Assembly (NCBI RefSeq): GCF_038150125.1
Contig: NZ_JBBVMF010000011.1
Coordinates: 62,001 to 126,000 of the forward strand
Origin: SW132 sp038150125
Lineage (GTDB): Bacteria; Bacteroidota; Rhodothermia; Balneolales; Balneolaceae
Direction of reading: 5' to 3'
DNA: 64,000 nucleotides
How positions within the stretch are numbered: the first letter of the stretch is position 1; each line of letters starts with the position of its first letter. The notes beneath the pieces were generated by a model that saw nothing but the letters and a program-made list of their open reading frames with translations, had not been told where the DNA came from and did no database searches. Below, piece by piece: positions 1 to 9,500 of this stretch. The translations under genes and the position numbers were made by a program.

Positions 1-909
1 AATGCCGTAAAAGATACCTGAAGATGTTTCGGCTGACACAGTAATGCCATCGGAAGTGATGTCAAGCTCGTATGCTTCCGGTGACTTTGATTCAAGAGCA
101 GCTTTACGAATATAAATATCAGACCCTTCTTCATCCGATCCGGTCATTTCGATGTCGAGACCAAACTCTTTCATGAGTGATCCCCCCAGATTTAAAGCCT
201 CCTTGCCAAAGGCTGGGTCGGCATACATTCGAACAACATCAGAAAACCTAAACTCTCCGTCATTTTTGAGATAGGTGACCGGAGTTGGGGTGATGGGAGA
301 TAGCGCATTGTTTTCAAGATGCGAAAGCCGCTCATTTTTTGCGAACGTCTGCTCCGGCGTGGGGACAGGGGTTTGATCGCCCGGTGTTCTATTGACTTGC
401 TCGTCTTCCTCAAATGGCCGGACGGATACAGCGGGGACTTTTTCAATAGATCCGTTATCATAAACAAAGTAAAAACCTTCAGGGGCATCGCTTGCTTTAA
501 TAGCAAAATATTGTGCCCGATATGGAATATCCAGCTGCTCACCGGGTTCAAGACCAACAAATTGATCGGTGGGTTCCATTTTGAAAAAATATCCGTTTAT
601 GTGAGACACGCTAACGTCACCCGGGAAGCTATCCAGATCAGGAATGCGAATAGAGTTGAAATAGAGCGTCCAGCCATTGGCAGGCAGTCTGTCTGAGCCG
701 TTATTTATAAGTGATAGAGTAGCGCTGAGCTGGTTGCCGGGTTCAAAATTTGAGATCAGTTTCCATTCTATACCTATGGGTGATTCGCTCACGGACAGGT
801 TTTGATTCTGATCATCAGAGCAGGAAAGTATAGTGCCAAGGATAAACAGAAGGGCAACATGTAGTATTGAAAGTTGAGGAAACAGGTAGGATGATATTGA
901 AGTTAGCAC
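1..909 (-). CDS. GH20 beta-N-acetylhexosaminidase lipoprotein, 5' part only
   Basis: Reading the minus strand from a GTG at 909 gives 303 residues that run off the left window edge. The N-terminus has a hydrophobic stretch ending in a lipobox (LGTILSC), so the protein is probably an exported lipoprotein. Residues about 35-165 look like the beta-sandwich carbohydrate-binding-like domain of chitobiase/hexosaminidases, and the part near the edge, ending SGIFYGI, matches the end of the GH20 N-terminal domain that precedes the catalytic barrel. The catalytic domain lies outside the window. No ATG is available after the upstream stop, so GTG is the best start, without a visible Shine-Dalgarno site. 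The expected role is removal of terminal N-acetylhexosamines. The family call rests on pattern recognition only. Confidence 0.7.
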   Translation of the reverse strand, partial: MLTSISSYLFPQLSILHVALLFILGTILSCSDDQNQNLSVSESPIGIEWKLISNFEPGNQLSATLSLINNGSDRLPANGWTLYFNSIRIPDLDSFPGDVSVSHINGYFFKMEPTDQFVGLEPGEQLDIPYRAQYFAIKASDAPEGFYFVYDNGSIEKVPAVSVRPFEEDEQVNRTPGDQTPVPTPEQTFAKNERLSHLENNALSPITPTPVTYLKNDGEFRFSDVVRMYADPAFGKEALNLGGSLMKEFGLDIEMTGSDEEGSDIYIRKAALESKSPEAYELDITSDGITVSAETSSGIFYGI

Positions 910-1124
910 TGGCTCTGAGAGGTTTAGAGTTTAGATTTTCAACGATTGATAACCGAAAGGCGTCTTCTGGCTGATGGTGACGTTACGGAGTATATTCAAT
1001 TAAGCGGAGAAAATTCAGCTTTGTTTACATTGCAGTTTGTTAATTCTGAGTTATGATCAAAAATTGTAAAGATGGTTGAGTTGAAACTTGAAAAGCCGTA
1101 ACTTTAAATTCTGTAAATGAAAAT

Positions 1125-1198
1125 GCGCCCGTAGCTCAACTGGATAGAGCGTCTGACTTCGGATCAGAAGGTTGAGGGTTCAAATCCTTCCGGGCGTA
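1125..1198 (+). tRNA. tRNA-Arg (anticodon TCG)
   Basis: A full cloverleaf can be folded: acceptor GCGCCCG pairs with CGGGCGT (one G-U at the top), the D-arm holds TAGCTCAACTGGATAGAGC, the anticodon stem TCTGA/TCAGA encloses loop CTTCGGA with anticodon TCG, and the T-loop is GTTCAAATC. The discriminator is A and CCA is not encoded in full. It reads CGA arginine codons. Its 3' end is duplicated four more times downstream, so it is the likely integration target of the islands in this window. Confidence 0.97.
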
Positions 1199-1199
1199 C
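1188..1199 (+). repeat. Putative attachment core inside tRNA-Arg 3' end (copy 1)
   Basis: TTCCGGGCGTAC covers the 3' acceptor strand of the tRNA. The identical 12-mer occurs at 29207, 34610, 39817 and 53091, always on the plus strand and always followed by a hairpin terminator. Tyrosine recombinases commonly use tRNA 3' ends as attB, and integration leaves such duplications. That these are att sites is inference. Confidence 0.7.
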
Positions 1200-1205
1200 A
1201 ATATG

Positions 1206-1247
1206 AAAGCCGTAAAGTTATAATTTATATAGCTTTACGGCTTTTTT
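1206..1247 (+). terminator. Rho-independent terminator after tRNA-Arg
   Basis: AAAGCCGTAAAG pairs with CTTTACGGCTTT across an AT-rich loop and ends in a T run. It closes the tRNA transcript. Hairpins of the same architecture but different stem sequence follow every downstream copy of the tRNA 3' end. Confidence 0.85.
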
Positions 1248-1256
1248 GGTTTAGGT

Positions 1257-1278
1257 TTGTCCAACATTTGTCCAACAT
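1257..1278 (+). repeat. Tandem 11-bp repeat, possible recombinase arm sites
   Basis: TTGTCCAACAT occurs twice back to back immediately after the tRNA terminator. A related TTGGCCAACAT follows the terminator of the 29.2 kb site, and TGGCCAACAAACAT is found at the 34495 and 52976 repeats. Position and repetition suggest binding sites for the integrase or an accessory protein; this is inference. Confidence 0.45.
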
Positions 1279-1350
1279 CTTCTTATAAACAGCTTTTCAA
1301 AGAGTAAAACAGGTCCGTATTAGGATTGTATATCAAGTGTAGCTTCGCCA

Positions 1351-1376
1351 ATTATTTTATTGCAGTATAAGATTAC
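1351..1376 (+). repeat. Left 26-bp direct repeat of the restriction/integrase unit
   Basis: The 26 bases around TTGCAGTATAAGATTAC match 15645-15670 at 23 of 26 positions in the same orientation. The two copies bracket the restriction operon, the primase genes and the integrase gene, and the right copy sits directly upstream of the integrase start. They may be element ends or integrase arm sites. Confidence 0.55.
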
Positions 1377-1393
1377 TGCGTTAAAAAAATTTG

Positions 1394-1410
1394 GTTACCC
1401 AGTGGGTAAC
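1394..1410. promoter_or_regulatory. Perfect palindrome upstream of the restriction operon
   Basis: GTTACCCAGTGGGTAAC is a perfect inverted repeat of seven bases around a 3-base centre, 54 bp before the first start codon of the restriction operon. Dimeric regulators bind sites of this form. No controller protein gene is adjacent, so the binding protein is unknown. Confidence 0.45.
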
Positions 1411-1464
1411 TTCTATATTCAAGAAAGTTGGTAAATAGAATATTAAAGGCAGGGATTCAGGGCG

Positions 1465-2055
1465 ATGAAACTCCGGGGTATAGCAACCATTTCTACAGGC
1501 TATTCTTTTCGAAGTCGTATTAAGAATGATCCACAGGGTAACACCTTTGTTATCCAAATGGGTGATGTGGACCCCTTGCATGGCGTGTTGTATGATCAGC
1601 TCACTAAGATTGATTTTAAATCTAAGAACGATCGCTATAGCCTGCTTGATGGTGATATCATCATGGTGAGTAAAGGCAATAACCTGAATGCTTATTTAGT
1701 AGAGGAGATGCGTGGCAATACGATTGCTGTGAATAGCTTTATGACGATTAAAATTGAGCATACATCTTTTCAACCTGCCTATATAACCTGGTACCTGAAT
1801 TCTTCCAAGGTTCAGCACTACATTCATCAGGTGGCAGCAGGAACGGGAACGCCCAACCTCTCGAAGCGGCTGCTGGGAGAGATTGACATTCCATTTATTG
1901 ATACCAAATATCAAAACCTGATAGGAAATGTGGACGAGTTAAGTAAAAAGGAGGCTGTTATTCTTACTGAGCTGCAAAAAAAACGAAAGTATGTGACAGA
2001 GAATACCCTGCAAGATGCGTTTGAACAGATGAAAAAGTATGACGAACCTTTCTAA
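1465..2055 (+). CDS. Half-size type I restriction specificity (S) subunit
   Basis: This 196-residue protein has the layout of one target-recognition domain plus one helical spacer of HsdS: an N-terminal RGIATISTGYSFRSRI segment, a central DGDIIMVSKG stretch, GTGTPNLSKRLLGEIDIPF, and a C-terminal helix with ELSKKEAVILTELQKKRK. A normal HsdS has two such units and about 400 residues. It lies 41 bp before hsdM in the same orientation, probably as the first gene of the operon. Half-S proteins can act as dimers in type I systems, so it may offer an alternative specificity to the full S subunit encoded further on; it may also be a leftover of recombination. The family assignment is good, the role is inferred. 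Confidence 0.8.
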   Translation: MKLRGIATISTGYSFRSRIKNDPQGNTFVIQMGDVDPLHGVLYDQLTKIDFKSKNDRYSLLDGDIIMVSKGNNLNAYLVEEMRGNTIAVNSFMTIKIEHTSFQPAYITWYLNSSKVQHYIHQVAAGTGTPNLSKRLLGEIDIPFIDTKYQNLIGNVDELSKKEAVILTELQKKRKYVTENTLQDAFEQMKKYDEPF

Positions 2056-2096
2056 ATCCTGAATCACAGAATTTACACTATAAATTTATTTGAACT

Positions 2097-3596
2097 ATGA
2101 CCGATTACAAGCCCTCACAACAAGAAATTAACCAAGCATTATGGTCGGCGTGCGATACGTTTCGTGGCGTGGTTGACCCTTCGGAGTATAAAAACTACAT
2201 CCTTGTGTTTCTCTTCCTCAAATATCTGAGTGATGTGTGGAAAGACCGGTATGAGGCCTATAAAAAAGAATACGGAGATGATGAGGAGCTTATTCGCCGC
2301 AGGATGAAACGAGAGCGTTTTGTGCTCCCCGAAAACTGCTCCTTTGATTACCTGGTTGAAAACCAGAACGCCGAAGACCTTGGCGACCGTATTAATAAGG
2401 TATTGGAGAAAATTGAAGAGGCTAATTATGAGAAGCTTGAAGGTGTTTTCCGGAATGTGGATTTCAATTCTGAGGGGAACCTTGGTAAGACCAAAGACCG
2501 AAACAGGCGACTTAAAAACTTAATTAACGATTTCCATAAACCGGAGCTGAACTTCCGGCCATCTGTGATCGGTACTGAGGATATTATTGGCAATGGGTAC
2601 ATGTATCTGATTGAGCGGTTTGCTTCGGATGCCGGTAAGAAAGGTGGTGAGTTCTACACACCTCACGAAGTATCTCAGCTTCTGGCCAAACTGTTAAAGC
2701 CACAGCCAGGAGATCGTATCTGTGATCCGGCGATGGGTTCCGGCTCGTTGGCGATTACCGTAGCTGAAGAAGTAGATGGGAAAGACTTTCGCATTTACGG
2801 ACAGGAAAGTAACGGTAGTACCTGGGCCCTTGCTAAGATGAACATGTTTCTGCATGGAATGGATGCTGCCGACATTCGCTGGTGTGATACGCTGAATAGC
2901 CCGGATTTAGTGGAGAATGACCAGCTTATGAAATTCGAGATTGTAGTGGCCAATCCTCCCTTTAGTTTGGATAAGTGGGGGAAAGAGGAAGCCAAAGATG
3001 ATCTTTACAACCGATACAAAAGAGGTATTCCTCCAAAGAGTCGGGCTGATTACGCTTTCATTCAGCACATGATTGAAACAGCCAAAGAGAATACGGGAAA
3101 GGTTGGTGTGATTGTACCGCATGGGGTACTATTCCGCAGTGGAGCCGAAGGGCGTATTAGAGAAGCGTTGATAAAAGAAAACCTCTTGGAGGCCGTGATT
3201 GGGTTACCAGAGAATCTCTTTTTTGGTACCGGAATACCGGCGGCTATTCTAATTTTCAACAAAGCCAAAGAGCGTGAAGAAGTACTCTTCATTGATGCCA
3301 GCAAAGGCTTTGAAAAGGGCACCCGACAAAATAAACTTCGAAAAGAAGACATTGATAAAATTGTAGAAACCTATGATGCTGTTGAGGAAAAAGATAAATA
3401 CTCCTATGTGGTTTCTCCGGAAGAGCTCAAAGAGAATGATTACAACCTGAACATTCCCAGATATGTGGATACGTTTGAGCCAGAAGCTGAAGTCAACATT
3501 GATGAAGTTCAAAAAGAGATTACTGATTTAGAAAGTGAGCTGGAAAATGTTAGGTCAAAAATGAAAGGCTTGCTAAGTCAAATCGAACAACAATGA
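2097..3596 (+). CDS. hsdM: Type I restriction-modification DNA methyltransferase subunit
   Basis: HsdM transfers a methyl group from S-adenosylmethionine to adenine N6 within the sequence chosen by HsdS. The 499-residue protein has the N-terminal helical HsdM domain (about 1-150), the SAM-binding motif I DPAMGSGS at 210-217 after GGEFYTPHEVSQLL, and the catalytic NPPF at 286-289. The C-terminal 40 residues are coiled-coil-like, as expected for contact with HsdS. Length is normal. The stop overlaps the hsdS start by four bases (ATGA), which points to translational coupling. Confidence 0.96.
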   Translation: MTDYKPSQQEINQALWSACDTFRGVVDPSEYKNYILVFLFLKYLSDVWKDRYEAYKKEYGDDEELIRRRMKRERFVLPENCSFDYLVENQNAEDLGDRINKVLEKIEEANYEKLEGVFRNVDFNSEGNLGKTKDRNRRLKNLINDFHKPELNFRPSVIGTEDIIGNGYMYLIERFASDAGKKGGEFYTPHEVSQLLAKLLKPQPGDRICDPAMGSGSLAITVAEEVDGKDFRIYGQESNGSTWALAKMNMFLHGMDAADIRWCDTLNSPDLVENDQLMKFEIVVANPPFSLDKWGKEEAKDDLYNRYKRGIPPKSRADYAFIQHMIETAKENTGKVGVIVPHGVLFRSGAEGRIREALIKENLLEAVIGLPENLFFGTGIPAAILIFNKAKEREEVLFIDASKGFEKGTRQNKLRKEDIDKIVETYDAVEEKDKYSYVVSPEELKENDYNLNIPRYVDTFEPEAEVNIDEVQKEITDLESELENVRSKMKGLLSQIEQQ

Positions 3597-4867
3597 GAGA
3601 TTTAAGAACAGAAATACCTGACGGTTGGAATGAGAAGAAGCTGCACTCAGTAATAAAAGACTTATCAGCAGGGGTAAGTGTGAATTCAGGTGATAGACCG
3701 GCAGATAAAAATGAGATCGGCGTTTTAAAAACGAGTTCTTTGAAGAAAGGGTGTTTTATTGCTACTGAGAATAAAGTCATTATTAAAGAAGAGGAAAAAG
3801 AAAGGTCAAAAAGAACACCTAAGGCAGGCACTATATTAGTGAGTAGAATGAACACTCCAGACTTAGTTGGCGAGATTGCCTACGTGGATAAAGACTATCC
3901 AAATCTATATTTACCCGATAGAATTTGGATTACAGAGGGAATAAATGCAGATGAGGTTAATGCTAAATGGCTTAGTTATAAGCTTATTTCACCAGAGGTT
4001 AAGCACAATTTAAAGAGTATTGCTACTGGGACAAGTGGTTCAATGAAAAACATAACACAAAATGATTTTCTAAAGCTACCTGTAGCCTTTCCCCCAAAGC
4101 ACGAACAAGATCAAATAGTCAATATTATTGAGAAGTGGGACGAAGCAATATCCAATGTAGACAACCTCATCAAGGCCAAAAAGCAGTATAAGAAAGGCCT
4201 CATGCAGCGGTTGCTCTCCGGTAAGATGAGGTTTCCTGAGTTTGAAGGTGAAGATTGGGTTGAGGTGAAGTTGGGAGATATAGCTGAAGTGATTTCAAGT
4301 AACCTGGATAAAAAGATTAAAGAAGGGCAAGAGGATGTTCGTCTTTGTAATTACATGGATGTCTATGATAATGCAGTTATAGATTCTTCTATATCTTTTA
4401 TGGAATCTACAGCCTCAGAGCGAGAAATTGAAAAGTACACCTTAAAAGAGGATGATGTAATTATAACAAAAGACTCTGAGACTGCTGATGACATTGCAAA
4501 TGCGGCTGTAGTAAAAAATTTAGAATCTCGTGTATTGTGTGGTTACCATTTGGCAATTATTAGACCAAATAGAGAAAAAGTTCTTGGAGATTTTTTAGCT
4601 AAACAGATAATGACTTTTGCATATCGGAAACAGTTATTTCAGATGGCTAATGGAGCTACAAGGTATGGGTTGCGAATTTCTGACATTGAGAATGCTAAGT
4701 TTCATATCCCATCACTAAAAGAACAGAAAAAGATTTCATCCTTTATTAACTGTAATAATAAGGAGATTAGTCTTTTAATTGAAGAAAAACAGGCGTTTGA
4801 AACTCAAAAAAAGGGATTGATGCAGAAGTTGTTGACGGGGAAAGTGAGGGTTAAAAACATGAACTAA
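3593..4867 (+). CDS. hsdS: Type I restriction-modification specificity subunit
   Basis: The 424-residue product has the two-domain HsdS plan. The first recognition domain (about 1-170) ends with GTSGSMKNITQNDFLKLPV and a helix containing KKQYKKGLMQRLLSGKMRFP; the second (about 210-380) is followed by a similar helix, FETQKKGLMQKLLTGKVRV. These repeated helices are the conserved spacers that set the distance between the two half sites. It decides the DNA target for both methylation and cleavage. It overlaps hsdM by 4 bp. The target sequence cannot be read from the protein. Confidence 0.95.
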   Translation: MRDLRTEIPDGWNEKKLHSVIKDLSAGVSVNSGDRPADKNEIGVLKTSSLKKGCFIATENKVIIKEEEKERSKRTPKAGTILVSRMNTPDLVGEIAYVDKDYPNLYLPDRIWITEGINADEVNAKWLSYKLISPEVKHNLKSIATGTSGSMKNITQNDFLKLPVAFPPKHEQDQIVNIIEKWDEAISNVDNLIKAKKQYKKGLMQRLLSGKMRFPEFEGEDWVEVKLGDIAEVISSNLDKKIKEGQEDVRLCNYMDVYDNAVIDSSISFMESTASEREIEKYTLKEDDVIITKDSETADDIANAAVVKNLESRVLCGYHLAIIRPNREKVLGDFLAKQIMTFAYRKQLFQMANGATRYGLRISDIENAKFHIPSLKEQKKISSFINCNNKEISLLIEEKQAFETQKKGLMQKLLTGKVRVKNMN

Positions 4868-4877
4868 CGGGGAACTT

Positions 4878-5963
4878 ATGCCAAAACTAATATCATTTCA
4901 GCAAGCAATAAAGAAAACTAAGGGGCAAAAGCGTCACCTGATCTTAGGTAATGGTTTTAGCATCGCATGTAGGCCGGATATTTTTCGATATGATACACTA
5001 TATAACCAGGCTGATTTTTCAAAATGTATGCATGCTGAAGAAGTTTTTAAAAGATTAAAGACACATGATTTTGAAATTGTTATTGATGCCTTGGAAAAGG
5101 GTGCTAAAGTAGCCCCAATTTATGGGGGAGAGAAAGAACTAATTGAACTTCTTGAAACAGATGCTATGAGTCTTAAGCATTTGTTAGTTGATACCGTTGC
5201 TAATAACCATCCGGCAAGACCAAATGATATTTCAGATGCGGAATATAGAAACTGTAGAAATTTTCTCAACAAATTCTTGAATGAGGATGAGTGTGACCGG
5301 TGCAGTGTTTATACATTGAACTACGATCTGCTCTTATATTGGGCATTAATGCATGAAGAGGAGAATGATAAGTTATCGTTGCGATTCAATGACGGATTTA
5401 ACCATGAATTTTTAGGATATGAAGAAGATGGAGAAGGAGCAATTTTTTCTCCTGATTTAACATGGCAGGGAGAAACTCAGTCTCATAGTCAAAATATTCA
5501 TTATTTACATGGAGCTTTGCATTTATATGATGAAGGAAGTCAGTTAACAAAGTATACCTGGATTAATACCGGTGTTGCTCTTACTGATCAAGCAAGGTAT
5601 TCTATTGAAAATGGATTTTTCCCCCTATTTGTGTCTGAAGGTAATAGTGATAAGAAACTTGACAAAGTCCTTCATTCAGCTTATCTGCACAAAGCGTATC
5701 GCTCTTACGTCTCAAATACAAATGTCAAAAGTGCAAATTTCTTCACTTATGGCTACTCTTTTTCGGATAATGATGAGCATATCAGTAAAAAGATAGGGGA
5801 AGGCAAATGTAAACGTATTTTTGTTGGAGTTTTTGGTGACATTGATTCAAAAGAGAACCAGTTAATTATAGAAAAGTTAGAAGCACTAAAAGGGTATAGG
5901 TCCAATAGGTATCCATTAGAAGTTGAATTTTACGAAGTGGAATCAGCAAAAGTATGGGGTTAG
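4878..5963 (+). CDS. DUF4917 / SIR2-like protein in the restriction operon
   Basis: The 361-residue protein begins with a strand followed by HLILGNGFSIACRPDIF, the glycine-rich loop found in DUF4917 and SIR2_2-type proteins, and later has YTLNYDLLLYWAL and IHYLHGALHLY, which fit the SIR2-like NAD-binding core (TxNYD, LHG). SIR2-like domains in defence loci often degrade NAD+ on phage infection. It sits 10 bp after hsdS and 5 bp before the next gene, so it is co-transcribed. A defence or abortive-infection role is inferred from family and position; the sequence does not prove NADase activity. Confidence 0.7.
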   Translation: MPKLISFQQAIKKTKGQKRHLILGNGFSIACRPDIFRYDTLYNQADFSKCMHAEEVFKRLKTHDFEIVIDALEKGAKVAPIYGGEKELIELLETDAMSLKHLLVDTVANNHPARPNDISDAEYRNCRNFLNKFLNEDECDRCSVYTLNYDLLLYWALMHEEENDKLSLRFNDGFNHEFLGYEEDGEGAIFSPDLTWQGETQSHSQNIHYLHGALHLYDEGSQLTKYTWINTGVALTDQARYSIENGFFPLFVSEGNSDKKLDKVLHSAYLHKAYRSYVSNTNVKSANFFTYGYSFSDNDEHISKKIGEGKCKRIFVGVFGDIDSKENQLIIEKLEALKGYRSNRYPLEVEFYEVESAKVWG

Positions 5964-5968
5964 ACTAA

Positions 5969-6385
5969 ATGGATAAATACCTGCGTGAATACCGCCAAGA
6001 ATTGATCGATGCCAAAAATGCATCCCAGGATCAGCTCGATAAGGCATTATTGACTTTGTCTGCAGGTGCGTTTGGTATTACCATCGCATTTCTTGAGTCG
6101 ATCACATCCACCCCACCAATCTGGCCGGGATTTCTTTATGCGTCGTGGTTCTTTTGGGGCTTAACGATTGGCTTTAGTTTGATTGCCTTCTATTTGAGTG
6201 TAAAGTCCCATGAGGAAGATTTGGCCTTACTGCATTCAGATCCTGATAGGCTTTATGACGAAAACAGAAATGATCCAACAAACACGGCTGTAAAATGGCT
6301 GAACAAAATAAGTCTGGGGGCATTTTTACTTGGGCTATTTACTATCAGTTTATTTGCAGCTACTAACCTTACAAACTATGGCTAA
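5969..6385 (+). CDS. Small three-helix membrane protein in the restriction operon
   Basis: The 138-residue protein starts with a charged amphipathic helix (about 1-27) and has three hydrophobic segments at about 28-45, 51-77 and 111-132, separated by an acidic loop. No catalytic motif is visible. It starts 5 bp after the SIR2-like gene and its stop codon lies inside the next small gene. A membrane protein paired with a SIR2-like or nuclease partner is common in multi-gene defence systems, so it may be an effector or anchor. This is inference. Confidence 0.7.
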   Translation: MDKYLREYRQELIDAKNASQDQLDKALLTLSAGAFGITIAFLESITSTPPIWPGFLYASWFFWGLTIGFSLIAFYLSVKSHEEDLALLHSDPDRLYDENRNDPTNTAVKWLNKISLGAFLLGLFTISLFAATNLTNYG

Positions 6386-6506
6386 AAAACAGAACGACAA
6401 TTCTTCATCAAAAGGTAAGACTCGAACTGGAGGCAAAGGACAACAGAACAAAGCACGGACCAAGAATCCGCCTCCTCCAAAAGATAGTGGTAAGAGTGAC
6501 GAGTAA
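6378..6506 (+). CDS. 42-residue basic disordered peptide between the membrane protein and hsdR
   Basis: An ATG at 6378 overlaps the preceding stop by 8 bases and encodes 42 residues dominated by Lys, Gly, Ser, Gln and Pro (for example GKTRTGGKGQQNKARTKN and NPPPPKD). It ends 5 bp before hsdR. Overlap at one end and tight spacing at the other argue that it is translated. The composition suggests an unstructured nucleic-acid-binding peptide. No family is recognised. Confidence 0.5.
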   Translation: MAKKQNDNSSSKGKTRTGGKGQQNKARTKNPPPPKDSGKSDE

Positions 6507-6511
6507 GGCTT

Positions 6512-9500
6512 ATGAATAAAGCATCCAGCTACTTTGAAGATAAAGACTCCCAATTACCGGCACTACGACTGCTTCAACAGATGGGTTATACCTACATCTC
6601 GCCGGAGAAAGCACTGGAGATGCGAGACGGATTGCTTACCCGTTTTGTGCTAACCGATATACTGGAAGATCAACTTTCCAGGATAAATAAAATCGAATAT
6701 AAAGGGGAAACTCTGCCATTTCCCCAACCGGCCATAAGCAGGGCGGCCTACGATCTTCAGCAGCAACCGGACGAAGGTTTAGTGAAGACCAACGAGAAGA
6801 TTTATGACTTACTTACGCTGGGGAAAAGTTATGAGCAGGTCATAAAGGGTGATAAAAAAAGCTTTCCATTTAATTACGTGGACTGGGAGCATCCTGAGAA
6901 TAACGTGTTTCACGTCACGGATGAGTTTGAAATCAAGGGAAAACACAAGATTCGCCGGGTGGATATTGTGCTGTTTGTGAACGGGATTCCCTTTGTAGCC
7001 ATCGAGAATAAGCGAAGAGATAAGAAGAATGCTCTTGATGAGGCAATTTCCCAACATCTGCGCAATCAGAATAAAGAGGAAGTCCCTGGATTTTTCCATT
7101 TCACTCAACTGCTGATTGCCTCCAGTGTGAATGAACTATCGTATGCGGCTACTGATACTAGTAAGAAGTTTTGGTCGGTCTGGCGGGAGGAAGAGAGCAT
7201 TGAAGAGAAAGTGAAAGAGCTGATCGCTAAGCCGGACCAACCAACCGAATGGATTGAACGACTCAAAGGGCACTATTATGAAAGACCTCAGACTGAAGAA
7301 ACAAAGCGAGAGACTACCACGCAGGAATTAAACCTGTATAGCCTTTGTCGGCCCGATCGGTTGCTTGAGCTCACCCGGAATTTCACCGTGTTTGATAACA
7401 ATACCCGAAAGATTGCCCGGTACCAGCAGTATTTTGGCGTAAAACGGATGATGAACCGGGTTCGTCATACGGATGATGAAGGAATTCGTAAAGGGGGCGT
7501 AATTTGGCACACGCAGGGGAGTGGGAAGTCCATTACCATGGTGTTTATGTCCAAAAACCTGGCGGTGGCCGATGATATTTTCTCCCAGCGCATCTTACTG
7601 GTAACCGATAGAACGGATTTGGACGATCAGCTCAAAAAAACATTCAGAAGCTGCGGAAAAGATATCACACAGGCGAAAACCGGAAAGCACCTTGCCGAAC
7701 TCATTAAAGATCCTGGCGTTGAAAACATCTCCACGATCATCAATAAGTTTAACGCTGCGCTTAATCAGAAGAACCAGATCAATGAGTCCCGCAATATATT
7801 TGTACTGATTGATGAGTCGCACCGCACCCAGTACGGAATGATGCATGCGGAGATGAGAAAGATACTGCCTAATGCCTGCTACATCGGTTTTACGGGTACA
7901 CCGCTCATGAAGAATGAGAAGAACACCGCGGCCAAGTTTGGCGGCATCATTGATTCGTATACGATGGATCAGGCCGTGAAGGATAAAGCCGTTGTACCGA
8001 TCATTTATGAAGGCCGTGCAGCCAAGCTGGATACCTGGAAAGAGAAGCTGGATCGTGAGTTTGAGCGGGATATGGAAGGAATGTCGGAAGATCAGGTCTC
8101 CGACTACAAGCGGCGATACTCCACGTTAAACAAAGTGCTTACGGCTCAGCTGGTGATTGAGGAGATCAGCAACGATATTACCGATCACTTCCTTAAAAAC
8201 CTGAAAACTACCAAGTACAAAGCACAACTGGCCGTGCCCGATCGTAAAACAGCCGTTCGCTACTATCGATATTTCAAAGAACGGGGGCAGATCAATGCCG
8301 AGCTGGTGATTTCTCCACCCGATACAAGGGAAGGGCATGACGATACCTATGATGATCCCAATGATGAAGTGCAGATATTCTGGAAACAGATGATGGATCG
8401 CTTTGGCAGCAAAGAAGAGTATGAACAAAGCATACTAAATCTCTTTAAATCAGATAGCCGGGAGGTAGAACTCGTAATCGTTGTTTATAAACTGCTTACG
8501 GGTTTCGATGCTCCCAATAATACGGTGCTGTATTTGGCCCGATATCTCGATGAACACAATTTATTACAGGCTATTGCCCGCGTAAACCGGCTTTTTGAGG
8601 GGAAAGATGCCGGATTTGTGATTGACTATGTGGGAATTCTTGGTACGTTAACGGATGCTATTAATACCTACTCAGCACTGAGTGGTTTTGAACAGGATGA
8701 TTTGGAAGGTACGATTACACCGATTAAAGAAGTGGTCGAATCCCTACCCAAGTTACATCAGGCTTTGTGGGATGTTTTCAAGAATTGTAAAGACACCAAT
8801 GACAACGAGGCGATGGAGCGGTACTTACGGCACGAAGATATTCGCGATGATTTTTATGAGAAACTCTCCAATTTTGCCCGAACCCTACAAGCGGCTTTCT
8901 CAGCAGATAAACTGTTTGATTATATCGACGAATCAGACATCAAACGGTATAAAAAAGACCTGAAATTCTTCGAAAACCTGCGTCGCTCTGTCCGGATTCG
9001 CTACGGAGAAGCCATAGATCACAGAGAGTATGAAGACCGGGTTCAAAAAATGTTAGACTCCTATGTAGGCACGGAGGGAATCGATCGAATTGTTGAGCCA
9101 GTAGATATATTTAGTGATGATTTCTTTGAGATGCAGGATGGTCAATCGAAGCGTTCTGATGCCTCCAAGGCCGATGAGATAGCCAGCAGAACGAAGAAGG
9201 TGGTTGAAGAGCGTATGGATGAAGACCCGGCCATGTTTCGCAAGTTCTCGGATATGATTGACGAAACCATTCAAAAGTTCTTGCATGATCGTATCTCTGA
9301 GAAAGAGTACCTCGAAAAGGTTAAACAAATCAAGCAAGGAGTCCAGCAGGGAATTTGGGATGGAACCCCGAATGAATTGAAAGAACGTCCGGTGGCCCGC
9401 TCCTTCTTCAATACTATCAAAACAGAGATGGATGAGTTTTTTGTAAACGCCTACATGCCCATTGATGAAGAAAAGCGTGACGAACTCTATACATCGGCTG

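Noticed and set aside
192..560. 122-residue minus-strand frame inside the hexosaminidase gene
   Set aside because: It overlaps the better-supported lipoprotein frame, has no domain signal and no start context.
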